A stretch of 64,000 bases of DNA. Source: Calvatia gigantea. Its lineage: Eukaryota > Basidiomycota > Agaricomycetes > Agaricales > Lycoperdaceae. Of this stretch, positions 21,791-31,696 are shown piece by piece (within the stretch, counting starts at the first letter, position 1; every line of letters starts with the position of its first letter). Both the position numbers and the translations under genes were made by a program. Location: the NCBI GenBank assembly GCA_025093985.1, contig JACAAK010000013.1:434001-498000 (forward strand). Reading direction: 5' to 3'. A model generated the notes under the pieces. It saw nothing but the letters and a program-made list of their open reading frames with translations, was not told the origin of the DNA and made no database searches.

Positions 21791-23290
21791 AGAATGAACC
21801 GAATGGGACCATGAGATAGTCCTGATGGAAAATGCCCTGAAAGAAATAAGTGCAGGAACATACAATATGACGGTTAAAGAACAGGACAAGCTCAAGTCAT
21901 TTATCAAGGAAAACCTAGAATCAGGGCGAATACGACCATCGAAATCTCCATATGCAGCACTGACATTCTTCATCCCAAAGAAAGATGGATCTAAAAGACT
22001 GATCCAAGACTACAGACGACTAAACAATGTAGTAGTCAAAGACAAAACACCATTGCCAAGAATTGGAGAAGTAATTGACAAGCTTGGGAAAGCGAAATAC
22101 TTCAACAAGTTGGATATCATCTGGGGATATAACAATGTCAGGATCAAAGAGGGAGACAAATGGAAAGCTGCCTTCCTCACCAATGAAGGACTCTTCGAGC
22201 CAACAGTCATGTATTTTGACCTAAGCAACTCACCAGGAACGTTCTCCAGAATGATGACAAGCATTTTCCATGACCTTTTACAAAATGGAGACATTGTAAA
22301 CTACATGGACGACTTTGCCATCCCAGGGGACACCAAGGAGCAGCTAAAAGAACGAATGGTACAGTTTCTGGAATGGGCGGCCCAGTACAATCTATGCTTC
22401 AAGCAAACCAAGTGCATCTTCAATACAGAAGAAATCCCAATGCTAGGAGTTCGGGTGGGACATGGATGAATTGAAATGGAAAAGGACAAAGTGAAATCAG
22501 TATGGGAATGGCCTGAACCCAAGAACACCAAAGGGGTAGAAAGGTTCCTGGGTTTCGCAAACTACTATCATCGCTTCATCAAGAACTTCAGTATGATTGT
22601 GGGACCCTTAAACAAACTCAAAGGAGCAGCCACATGGGAATGGACACAAGAGCACCAGGACTCTTTCAACCAACTCAAGAAATGCATTACCGAAGAACCC
22701 ATCCTGACATTGCCACAAAGACATGGCCAGTTCAGAGTAGAAGTCAATGCATCAGACTATGCACTAGGGGGAGTACTTTCACAGCTACAAGAAGACAAAT
22801 GGCACCCCATCGCCTTCACGTCACGAACCCTGTCACCAGCAGAATGGAACTATGAAATATACGACAAAGAATTACTAGCCATTGTCTATGCCTTGAAGGA
22901 ATGGAGACACTACCTTTTAGATGCCGAAGAATGATTTGAAATCTGGACCAACCACGAAAACCTCAAGTACTACTGAGAGCCACAAAAACTAAATGGACAA
23001 CAAGCACGGTGGTATCTGCGGCTGCAAGACTATGACTTTACACTACAACATGTGCCAGGAAAGACAAACACAAAAGCCGAATTACTATCCTGAATCCATC
23101 AAATGCCAGAGGAACAAGAAGACAAGCTAGTCACTATGATCCGAGAAAGCTGGCTACAGACAGAAGACGCAGACAGCACAATACTCCTATGAGCAGAATT
23201 ATTCATCGAACCAAACTTCCTAAGACAAATTCGAAGCCAAACCCGATGAGAAACAACAGTCCTAACCGAACTAAGGAGGCAAGGATCACA
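21791..23290 (+). pseudogene. Chromovirus G1 reverse transcriptase and RNase H
   Basis: RT motifs in order: SPYAALTFFIPKKDGSKRL, DYRRLNNVVVKDKTPLP, FNKLDIIWGYNNVRIKEGD, NSPGTFSRMM and the active site NYMDDFAIPGD at about 22,300, then LGFANYYHRFIKNFS. RNase H: FRVEVNASDYALGGVLSQ, where the usual first Asp is Asn, then YEIYDKELLAIVYALKEWRHYL. The two Asp of YMDD are intact here. Stops (TGA) interrupt at about 21,797, 22,469, 22,934 and 22,975, several at positions that are Arg, Gln or Lys codons in G2. Confidence 0.9.
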
Positions 23291-24691
23291 GCTCACCGAA
23301 GATAATGGAGTTATCTACAAACAAAACAGTGCATATGTCCCACCTGACCAGAAGCTACGAGAAGAGATCCTAGTACAGTACCATGACATGCCAGATGCAG
23401 GACACCCAGGGCAGCACAGGATGACAGAACTAATCAGCCAAGACTATTGGTGGCCATCAATACGAAAGGATGTAAAAAGATATATCTGAGGATGCCAAGC
23501 CTGTCAAAAAAACAAGTCAAGAACGATGCCACTCAAATCACCACTACATCCCCTCCCAATACCAAATGGACCTTGGGAGAAATCAGTATTGACATGATCG
23601 GGCCACTGCCAGAATCGAAAGGAAAAGATGCAATATTAGTCATTGTGGACCGCTTCACAAAAATGATATGACTCTCAGCGACAACCATGGATGTGTCATC
23701 CAAGGATGTCACAAGGATATACCGAAACGAAATATGGAAGCTACATGGATTGCCAAGGAAAGTACTTAGTGACTGAGGACCTCAATTTGCATCAGAATTC
23801 ACCAAGGAGTTATTCAAGGGGCTCGGCATCGAACGAAACCTATCAACGGCATATCATCCCCAAACAGATGGACAAACTGAATGCATCAACAGAGAAGTGG
23901 AGACCTACATCCACCTGTACTGCAACTATGACCAAGATGACTGGGTGGAGTGGCTCCCCATCGCAGAGTTCCAGTACAATGACAAGCAGCACAGAGGGAC
24001 ATAGGAGACACCTTTCTTCCTAAACTATGGAAGGAACCCATGGAAAGGCAAAAACAAGCTGACAACGAACAACCCTGCCATTACAGCATTCCTAGAACAA
24101 CTACAGTGCGCCCGAGATAATGCCTCATCAGCACTATGGACATACCAAGAAAAGATGAAACAACAACATGACTGCAGCAGAACCCATGCTAGCACATATC
24201 AAACAGGAGATAAAGTATGGTTAGAGAACACCAATATCCATACCAATCAATCATCAAAGAAGCTAGGCCAAAAACGGTATGGACCTTTTCTTATTAAGGA
24301 AAAGATAGGAGAAGCAGCATATCGGCTGACACTACCGGATGGATGGGCCATCCATGATGTATTCAATGAACAGCTCCTGTCACCAGTGCACGAGGCAGAG
24401 TTCCCAAGTCAAAAGTTGCCCTCACTGCCTGATTCAGTGATCATCAACAATGAAGAAGAATATGAAGTAGAAAAGATCTGTGGATGACGAAAACGAGAAA
24501 GGGGATACCAATTCCTGGTCCACTGAAAGAGGTATAGCAATAAGGAAGATATGTGGACAGCGGAGTCCAGCCTGGAAAATGCAAAAGATGCCATAAGGAA
24601 TTACCAAAAAAGGCATCTGGAGGATACCCATAAAAGAGGGGGCAGAAAACACAAAAAAGCATCATACAAGCAACCCAGACAAAGCAATTAA
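23291..24691 (+). pseudogene. Chromovirus G1 integrase with chromodomain
   Basis: Zinc-binding region HPGQHRMTELISQDYW..GCQACQKN; catalytic core with Asp in ISIDMIGPLPES, Asp in VLSD*GPQF and Glu in CINREVETYIHLY; GPF/YGPF module KRYGPFLIKEKIGEAAYRL; and a C-terminal chromodomain EEEYEVEKI..RGYQFLVH*KRYSNKEDMW. Chromodomains bind methylated histone H3 and direct insertion into heterochromatin, which fits the nested setting. At least six TGA stops; the codons are Arg, Gln or Trp in G2. Ends at TAA, 24,689-24,691, seven bases before ORF3. Confidence 0.9.
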
Positions 24692-24697
24692 ACAAAC

Positions 24698-25681
24698 ATG
24701 CCTACCTCCCAATCCAACCGCATTGCCATTGACTCCCTCATCCACCCCACTTCCACCAGAATCTCCTCCCTCCCATTTCCCGAACCAGGCAACAGCCGAG
24801 CACCTGCTCCCCAAGGAACCCACTATAATCTTGCAAAGACACCGTCCCCAGCACAAGGCCTCCTTGAAGCCCTACTCAAGGATGTTGACAAAGCAACCAA
24901 CAGCGAAATTGAGAACATCTCTGCTCAAAACCAATGATTAGTTGTAAACCAATACATCACCCTTGCTACAGCATGCATCACCTTTGCCGACATGTATGCA
25001 GGGTTCACCAACATATCTTCTTCCACCAACCAGCACATTCCCGTCATCTTCCGAGCCCTAGACCAGTCCATCCTTACTCCCAATGAACGAGATCAAGTCC
25101 AAGGACTCCAAAGCCGAATTGACTTAGGCCTCGAGGTCTTCAATCACCTCAACATCACCAATATCTTCCTTGAACTTGCAGATGTAGCCATGAAACTTCT
25201 AGGATGGGACAAAACAAACAAAGATCCCGACATCAACACCCTAGTGGACAGAATTCACATCACCCTCTCTGAACTACATGACACAGTTAATCCCTTCCCA
25301 CCATCTCGTACTGATACCCCCATGGACAAAGAAGTCATGGTCTCCATAAAGGAGGAAGTCAACACCCTCCGATGCTTCATAAAAACCATCACCCCACTGC
25401 AACTCACATCGGTTTTTCTCCCTCCCACAAGGTTCTGCACTGTACTACCAGGACAAGAGAAAGACCAACATTACTGGAAATCAATAGTCAAGAACTATTG
25501 GGAGAGCTCCACTACCACTGAGTTCCCCTTCAACAGTGTCCCAGTCCCTATCCGTCAAGATGGTTGCAGCCACTTGCCAGTCTTCTTCGCAAAATCCAAC
25601 AGTGGAGAATTCCTCATCACATCCACCAAGAAGGCACTCGCCGCTGCCATGGTAAACGGAGACTTTGACGAAGCTTCCTGA
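24698..25681 (+). pseudogene. Chromovirus ORF3, extra 327-codon frame after pol (G1)
   Basis: A reading frame of 327 codons starts 6 bases after the pol stop and ends 25 bases before the 3' LTR. Features seen: Pro/Ser-rich N-terminus (MPTSQSN..PEPGNSRAPAPQGTHYN), a predicted helical middle (QGLLEALLKDVDKATNSEI, LEVFNHLNITNIFLELADVA), and the most conserved part VLPGQEKDQHYWKSIVKNYW..VPVPI, then a C-terminus ending NGDFDEAS. One stop (TGA, 24,935-24,937). No signal peptide, transmembrane helix, Cys pattern, nuclease or Env feature. The same frame, same length, occurs in G2 (50,016-50,999) and, slightly altered, in G3. Position is that of env in retroviruses, but it does not look like Env. I do not recognise it. 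Confidence 0.85.
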
Positions 25682-25706
25682 GGCATGAAGCCTGACCAGG
25701 GGGTAT

Positions 25707-26015
25707 TGTTGTGAACATTAGTCTATTCTTGTATCAGCTCTGTACTTGTCTGCATTCCCTCTTCACCATGTACCTGTTTCAGTTATTTCTGCCTACGTGA
25801 TCCCCGAGCTCTGACTCATAACTACTATGCCATAGTCATCGGACGTTTCATGTAGTTATCTCCATCCATTCAACTGGATGCTCCCTTCTGTATTTAAGTG
25901 TACATACATACTCCTGTATTCGGTATGCTTAACCATCTGGTTCTTTTCCCCTTACTCGCCCTCAAGACTTAGCCTAAGCTGCAACCTGAGGTCTTATCAG
26001 ACTAAGGTTGTAACA
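25707..26015 (+). repeat. 3' LTR of G1 (309 bp)
   Basis: Preceded by a short purine stretch CCAGGGGGTAT. Differs from the 5' LTR by few substitutions and one base in length. Confidence 0.92.
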
Positions 26016-26460
26016 GAAACTTCTGTATGATTGCAACAGGTGCTGTAACCTGGATTTTGCAACAACAGAAAATGGTTTTTCTTTGTCCACCAAGGCAGAA
26101 TACAAAGAACTGTCTGATGCTTCACAACAAGTAAAATGGCTGTCACAGCTTCTGGAGGAGCTCAGTATAGAGCATCCAACTCCCATTCTCTATGGTGACA
26201 ACGATGGGTCCAAATTCTGGACTGAAAATCCCATTGTTGGAAAACAATCAAAGCACATGGATATTCATTACCACTATGTGCAAGAATTGGTTGAAGATGG
26301 AATAATTATTATTGGCAATGTGTCTTCACAAGACAATCCCACTGATATCTTTACAAAGAATCTTGGTGTAACCAAAATGAACCTCTTCTGTCCTGAGTTA
26401 GGACTTATTTTCAGTTCTGACATCAAAGCATGGCATAAAGCTGCTTTCCACATCTTATAG
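26016..26460 (+). pseudogene. Copia C1 RNase H, right part
   Basis: Continues the copia frame after the gypsy insertion: GAVTW, then STKAEYKELSDASQQVKWLS, LYGDNDGSKFWTENP, KQSKHMDIHYHYVQELVEDG and DNPTDIFTKNL, the classical copia RNase H end. Stop TAG at 26,458-26,460. Copies lie at 36,580-36,965 (degraded) and 40,061-40,235. Confidence 0.88.
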
Positions 26461-26498
26461 TGAGCTAGAGAATGAAGTTAGCATTATCTGTTTTAGAA

Positions 26499-26775
26499 AT
26501 ACCATAAAAGGCTCACCCCTCAAGCAGTCCATCCATACCTGGGTGACCTGGCTGAAATCAGTCAGTGAAGCAACATCATCCAATGGCTCAAAGACAATGA
26601 TCCAACATTTCCAGGCACATTCTTCATTGACGTTTATGTGCATGCAAATGTCACTGGTTTGGCTTTTGATGTCCTTAGTGTACTAGACTTTGGGGAAGTA
26701 GTCCTTTGTGCTAGTTTTCTGTTCTCCACTGATGAAAAATTGCTCCTCAAGTCACAGTGGGGTTTGGGATGAGTT
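26499..26775 (-). pseudogene. FunK1 kinase middle fragment
   Basis: Aligns with 4,290-4,420 and 6,070-6,310 of the FunK1 copies (CTCAAGCAGTCCATCC.. to the region coding VWRLREQS), with CpG sites lost. Sits between copia RNase H and a 410-bp LTR-like repeat; its C-terminal part lies beyond that repeat at 27,450-27,737. Copies at 29,104-29,365 and 37,005-37,235. Confidence 0.7.
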
Positions 26776-26896
26776 AGCTGCCCAAGCAAGCAATGCTGGC
26801 TATACATGCTATACTTGGCAGCAAGCTCAAATGTTCTACTTGCTCAGGGATGATTGCTGATCTATGTAGAAAGAGCAGATTACAATCTAGTACATT

Positions 26897-27306
26897 TGTT
26901 GAACTAGTCTGGATAAATGAAGGACTACCCAGATAAGCCTTGATTACTGGCTGGTTTATCTGGTATTTATATGTTAATCATGGTAATATCCTTATCACTC
27001 TGATAACCAAGGGTGAAGCTAGTTATTTAACTAGGTTATATAGGATAATCAAGACTTGCGATCACCTGGATTCTGGCCACTACCTACACTGACATGCTTA
27101 GTCAGAGTCCCCATTCTGATAACATAAGTGTGATTATACAAAGTAGTCCTGGATTATCCTAGGTATACCACAGGATCACCTTTGATAATCTTAGATAACC
27201 CTAGGATTACTAGACCCTTGCAAAAGCATAGTCAGAGTCAATGGTGAGAGGTGTCTTGGGATTATCTTAACTTTACCTGGATTAACATAATCAAGATGTT
27301 CAACTA
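26897..27306. repeat. 410-bp solo-LTR-like repeat, copy 1
   Basis: TGTTGAACTAGTCTGG to GATGTTCAACTA, so the ends are inverted copies (TGTTGAAC..GTTCAAC), with the start/end form of copia-type LTRs. An exact-length copy lies at 29,491-29,900 and a damaged one at about 37,335-37,732. Rich in GGATTATC/GATAATCC motifs. No coding body of this family is seen; clear target duplications were not found. Confidence 0.5.
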
Positions 27307-27449
27307 TAGTTGTAATCCTATAACTGCAGATACTGCAGTCCCTGTATATAGACTGTGAACATTGTGCATGTACATATTGCACATGTACACAAGGAGTACA
27401 TTACACAAGGAGTATATTCAGAGGTTAGACATGGGTAAAGATCATGACT

Positions 27450-27737
27450 ACTTGAATTCATACTTGAATTGCTCCAAGAACATTCCACTTGCATACTCCC
27501 AAATTTTGTCATCACCAGGTTCCTGATAATTCTGTTCAAGTTGAAATTGGACTAGATTACCTTCACCTGAATCACTAACATTACTCTCCTGGAGGGAGAT
27601 TTGCTTGACAGGCTTTGACCAACAGTCATGTTCAGACTTAAACATGCCAATCACATCCCATGTAAGCTAATCCATGAACTATATGGTAAACAGATACAAA
27701 ATTCTAAATCCTTCACAAGGTTTGTAGCCTCAGCTTG
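27450..27737 (-). pseudogene. FunK1 kinase C-terminal fragment
   Basis: Minus frame reads ..MIGMFKSEHDCWSKPVKQIS..QEPGDDKIWEYASGMFLEQF, matching the end of FunK1 copy 1. It is fused at about 27,738 to a minus-strand copia RT fragment. Confidence 0.75.
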
Positions 27738-28110
27738 TTTAAGGCTATATATCACCTGTCTAAATCTCCATACTTTTCCTTCCTGCCTGGGAAGTCAAAA
27801 CCCTTTGGGCTGTTCCATATAGATCTCTTCATCCAGTTTGCCATAAAGATAGGCAGTTTTTACATCAACACTATGCATATCCCAATCATGGATTGCAGCA
27901 AGTGCAAAGCTTACACATACAGACTTGTAGTGGACAACTGGAGAAAACAACTCATTATAGTTGATGCTTTCAACTTGCAAGAAGCTCTTCACTACTAAGC
28001 AGGCTCACAGGTGGCCATCAGACTTTTGGTTGAAGACCCAACAGTTTTTCACTGTCTTCCTGCCTTTTAGCAAATCCACTAGTTCATATACTCCATGTTT
28101 CTTCAATACA
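27738..28110 (-). pseudogene. Copia-A RT fragment (minus), C-terminal side
   Basis: Reads GRKTVKNCWVFNQKSDGHL and MKSFLQVESINYNELFSPVV..DWDMHSVDVKTAYLYGKLDEE..QPKGF. The first catalytic Asp is kept (DVKTAYL), unlike C1. The upstream part of the same RT lies 2.8 kb away at 30,893-31,122, separated by unrelated DNA. Confidence 0.85.
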
Positions 28111-29103
28111 TCAATTTTATAAATCCAATACACCAGTGAAAAAAAGTATCTGGATGTGTAGGAAAAACAACAAAATCGCTTTAGAATAACCATAGGATAC
28201 AAAACCCACCTAACATACCCAGAGATCAAGGTCTCGGGGAATGACCATCAAACTAGGCACATGGAATGATTTCACAAAATCGTAAATGCCAATCCATTCC
28301 TCGTATACTACGCAGCAGAGTACTATGAATTACACAAAGAACATTGGCATCAAGATGCCTAAATCAAGGGAGACTCTAAGAGCTGAAGAATCAATCTGGA
28401 ATCTCAAAACTGCAACATGCTAAGTCCCCAATTGCTAACGGATTCTGATATGTACAGTAAATTACAATTACTTCGCAATACTGGAAAATAAATACAAAGA
28501 GATTGCCTCAGATTACCAAGAGCCATAATAGAATAAAACCATCACTCGATAAGCCAATGGCTAACTATAAATAACAGTACAACTAAACTACAAGTTTGCG
28601 CCACTTTTAACCCATAACACTGAATCTACCAATGCCCCGACCGAATCAAAAAATAGGGCTCAGACCTGTCTCTATCATCAGAGAATAAAGAATCCTTGTT
28701 ATGACACCGACCACACGGATTGAAGAAATACAAGCTCCATCAGCCCCTTGAGGCACCCGGAGAACAACAACTACTTATATGATCAACTAAGAAGCCTCAC
28801 TACAAGGGTCAAGGTGACATCGGGATTTTGGCGAAGACCAAAAAAACATGCAAACACCTTATACAATCCACCGTTCCATCCAGGCCAAAGAGAAGTAGCA
28901 GGCCTATGCCATTACCTTAAAGGAAAGGAGCTTACCAGATAGACAGGTTTCTGCAGAAAATGTAGACTAGAGAACATGGACGAAGATTCATTAGCTTACA
29001 CTGCCACGCAGAAACTAGCCACGACATTCCTAGTGAGTCTATGACGAGGTTTGCATGGATCGTGAGAAGCGTTAACTCAAAGGTTAAATCGAATTACCCC
29101 ATC
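28111..29103. other. Unrecognised DNA interrupting a copia RT (left part)
   Basis: About 1 kb, A-rich on the plus strand with scattered CpG, no frame longer than about 65 codons, no similarity noticed to any other part of the window. With 29,901-30,892 it forms the flanks of a second FunK1/LTR block. Confidence 0.4.
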
Positions 29104-29365
29104 CCTCAGCTCTACAAGCAGTCCATCATCCTGGGTGAACCTGGATGACAATCATTCAGTGAAGCAAACATAATCCAATGGCTCAAGACAATGATCCAAC
29201 ATTTCCAGGACTATTCTTCATTGACGTTTATGTGCATGCAAATGTCACTGGTTTGGCTTTTGATGTCCTTAGTGTACTAGACTTTGGGGAAGTAGTCCTT
29301 TGTGCTAGTTTTCTGTTCTCCACTGATGAAAAATTGCTCCTCAAGTCACAGTGGGGTTTGGGATG
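29104..29365 (-). pseudogene. FunK1 fragment, copy of 26,499-26,775
   Basis: Nearly identical to 26,515-26,775 from about 29,215 onward; the first 110 bases carry small indels. Together with the adjoining 410-bp repeat it is a segmental copy of 26.5-27.3 kb. Confidence 0.7.
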
Positions 29366-29490
29366 AGTTAGCTGCCCAAGCAAGCAATGCTGGCTATACA
29401 TGCTATACTTGGCAGCAAGCTCAAATGTTCCACTTGCTCAGGGATGATTGCTGATCTATGTAGAAAGAGCAGATTACAATCTAGTACATT

Positions 29491-29900
29491 TGTTGAACTA
29501 GTCTGGATAAATGAAGGACTACCCAGATAAGCCTTGATTACTGGCTGGTTTATCTGGTATTTATATGTTAATCATGGTAATATCCTTATCACTCTGATAA
29601 CCAAGGGTGAAGCTAGTATTTAACTAGGTTATATAGGATAATCAAGACTTGCGATCACCTGGATTCTGGCCACTACCTACACTGACATGCTTAGTCAGAG
29701 TCCCCATTCTGATAACATAAGTGTGATTATTACAAAGTAGTCCTGGATTATCCTAGGTATACCACAGGATCACCTTTGATAATCTTAGATAACCCTAGGA
29801 TTACTAGACCCTTGCAAAAGCATAGTCAGAGTCAATGGTGAGAGGTGTCTTGGGATTATCTTAACTTTACCTGGATTAACATAATCAAGATGTTCAACTA
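29491..29900. repeat. 410-bp solo-LTR-like repeat, copy 2
   Basis: Same ends and length as 26,897-27,306. Homology to the first locus stops precisely at its right end (GTTCAACTA at 29,900), which supports this as a true element boundary. Confidence 0.55.
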
Positions 29901-30892
29901 GCGATGGCAAGCTAAATAAAGTACATAGGAGGTATCTAATAAAGAGCGGTCAGAAAAGTCGAAAAGGACAATGCTAGAGAGATTCCAAAAAAAGTGATCA
30001 TTGCCAAGTAAGTTCGAACGCTCAGAACTCCGAGCAACATCCGGTACGATGACTTTGAACCGATTCCAGAATTTCAAGGACTAGCGTAGACATCCCTGGT
30101 TCAACTTACAAACAGCCCAGCCAACGAAGTTTGACGAAAGTTTAACTCGACATATCCATTAAGTCAAAGACTGGGCAAAGTTACATAGCCAACCCAGGAT
30201 CAAGAAGTACCACTGGCATCAATGAGCATGATACTCATTAACTCTACCCCCTGACAGAACGGTAATTGTACTTCAAAAACTCGAGTGCACAGAGTCCAAA
30301 GTAATGTCGCCAAAACAGAATAGAGCACTCACTCTTAAAATCTTACAAGAAAGCGTTGAACACAAAATGATACAAGGACAACGATAGAGAATATATTGAA
30401 AACCACATCAACACTTGGGCAAAGAAGCACCAAAAAAGGTAAGCTTCCACATTGAAAAGGAGAGCAGTCAATCAAGCTGGAGAAGTGGGCCCCAGATGAT
30501 CCCATGTAGTGTATCCGCACATACACTTCCTTGCATCGAGATGAAGCAGTGACCCAGCTCTGGTTCATAACTGCAAACCAGTATAGTAGTTGAGAAGCCA
30601 CAAGGGAGAGCAGTTACTCATTTGGAAGATTCGACCAGTGAATCTCGAGGCCGATAAAGTTAAGACCCGGAGCATGGTTGCTCAAAGGATCTCAGGATAC
30701 TGATTAAGAAGTTTAATCAGAAATCTCACAGCGGTCCGGATCGAAGTACCAAGTTCCTCAATGAAAGCTGCATCACCAATCCTGCTAAACTTCTTGCAGC
30801 AACTCCTCAGTTCCGTCCACTTGGCAACACCGCACCGCACCCAAGGAACCATTGAACACTCTGACAGTCCATCATCGCACAGACCCTTAGTC
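29901..30892. other. Unrecognised DNA interrupting a copia RT (right part)
   Basis: No gene, RNA or repeat recognised. Mixed composition with CpG sites, unlike the CpG-poor elements around it. Confidence 0.4.
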
Positions 30893-31122
30893 CTCTCAAA
30901 ATTTTGCCTTTACAGACTCAGGAAGCTTAAGCATATCACAGAAGGTTTCTGGCTCTCCATGAGCAGTCTGGTGAACCATCTGTATCAAGAAATTGATTAA
31001 CTTTACTCCTCCCTCAGCAACAAGCCTATCAATGTCCATGTCACACACATTATGAGATGTCAGATCATATTTAGGATGTTCAGGCATGGGCAGCAGTTCT
31101 AGATGAGGTGGTAACTCAAAGA
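30893..31122 (-). pseudogene. Copia-A RT fragment (minus), N-terminal side
   Basis: Reads ELPPHLELLPMPEHPKYDLTSHNV..VAEGGVKLINFLIQMVH..PETFCDMLKLPESVKAK, parallel to C1 18,346-18,560. It ends about ten codons before the start of the fragment at 27,738-28,110, so the interruption replaced a little sequence. Abuts the LTR at 31,123. Confidence 0.85.
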
Positions 31123-31696
31123 TGTTAAATCTCAATCTGTACCACTATATTGGTTCAGTTTATTTATAGCTGTAACAGGTCTTCGAGTATATTCACCTTC
31201 AGAGGGTCAATTATAACGGACACCATACATCATAGAATGGACTACATATGTAGTAGTTTCACCATACTTCACATAGCAGGTAGACACTCCACATGGAACC
31301 TTCTAGTACATGTGTTGTACACAGTATGCACAGTATGAACTGTTTATGCTACTGGTAGTTTAGACCTCACCCATATAAGGGTTTAGAGTGCACAGACCAG
31401 GGACTTTAGTATAAATACCCCTATGCTCTATGTAGTATGTAGATGCCTTTGGCATATGCCTTCAGACTAAGACACTTCATCTCCTCTCTTACTTTACACT
31501 TCTTAAGTGTGCTTCTGTCCCCCTTAAGTCTCTTTGAGTGAGCTTGAGTGAGCTGGACTCTGTCTGCCACAATATGAGCATCTCACCCCTTTCGAGGACC
31601 ATCTCCTGGATATGAGTGTTGACTACCCTCCACTGCTCGCACATACACTAGCATAGTAGTGTGATTATATTGGGATGTTACCTTATTCTCTCAACA
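31123..31696 (+). repeat. Copia-A LTR, long form
   Basis: TGTTAAATCTC to CTCTCAACA, followed by the primer site GGTTATGGGCCC at 31,697-31,708. About 150 bp longer than the C1 LTR; a sister LTR of the same long form lies at 41,587-42,159. Confidence 0.8.

Larger units (their letters stand above)
19662..26015 (+). mobile_element. Ty3/gypsy chromovirus G1, full length, with extra ORF
   Basis: A 6.35-kb element with two LTRs, a primer site, gag with two zinc knuckles, protease, RT, RNase H, integrase and chromodomain, and a 327-codon open frame after pol. Both ends are complete and flanked by GAAAC. The two LTRs differ at only about ten positions by eye, mostly transitions, so insertion is fairly recent compared with the surrounding copia. 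Coding parts carry many TGA stops and a few frameshifts. Confidence 0.95.
13809..26490 (+). mobile_element. Ty1/copia element C1 (family copia-A), split by chromovirus G1
   Basis: Order LTR, primer site, gag, protease, integrase, RT, RNase H, which is the Ty1/copia order (integrase before RT). The body is interrupted at 19,661/26,016 by a gypsy element with its target duplication. No 3' LTR is found: after the RNase H end near 26,460 the sequence passes within 40 bp into a FunK1 fragment. Many in-frame stops and at least two frameshifts show the copy is dead. Confidence 0.9.

Noticed and set aside
25255..25440. Minus-strand frame also found at 35,832-36,089 and 50,348-50,758
   Set aside because: It is the antisense shadow of ORF3 in each copy.
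24698..25681. ORF3 as an envelope gene
   Set aside because: Position fits, but there is no signal peptide, membrane helix or Env motif.
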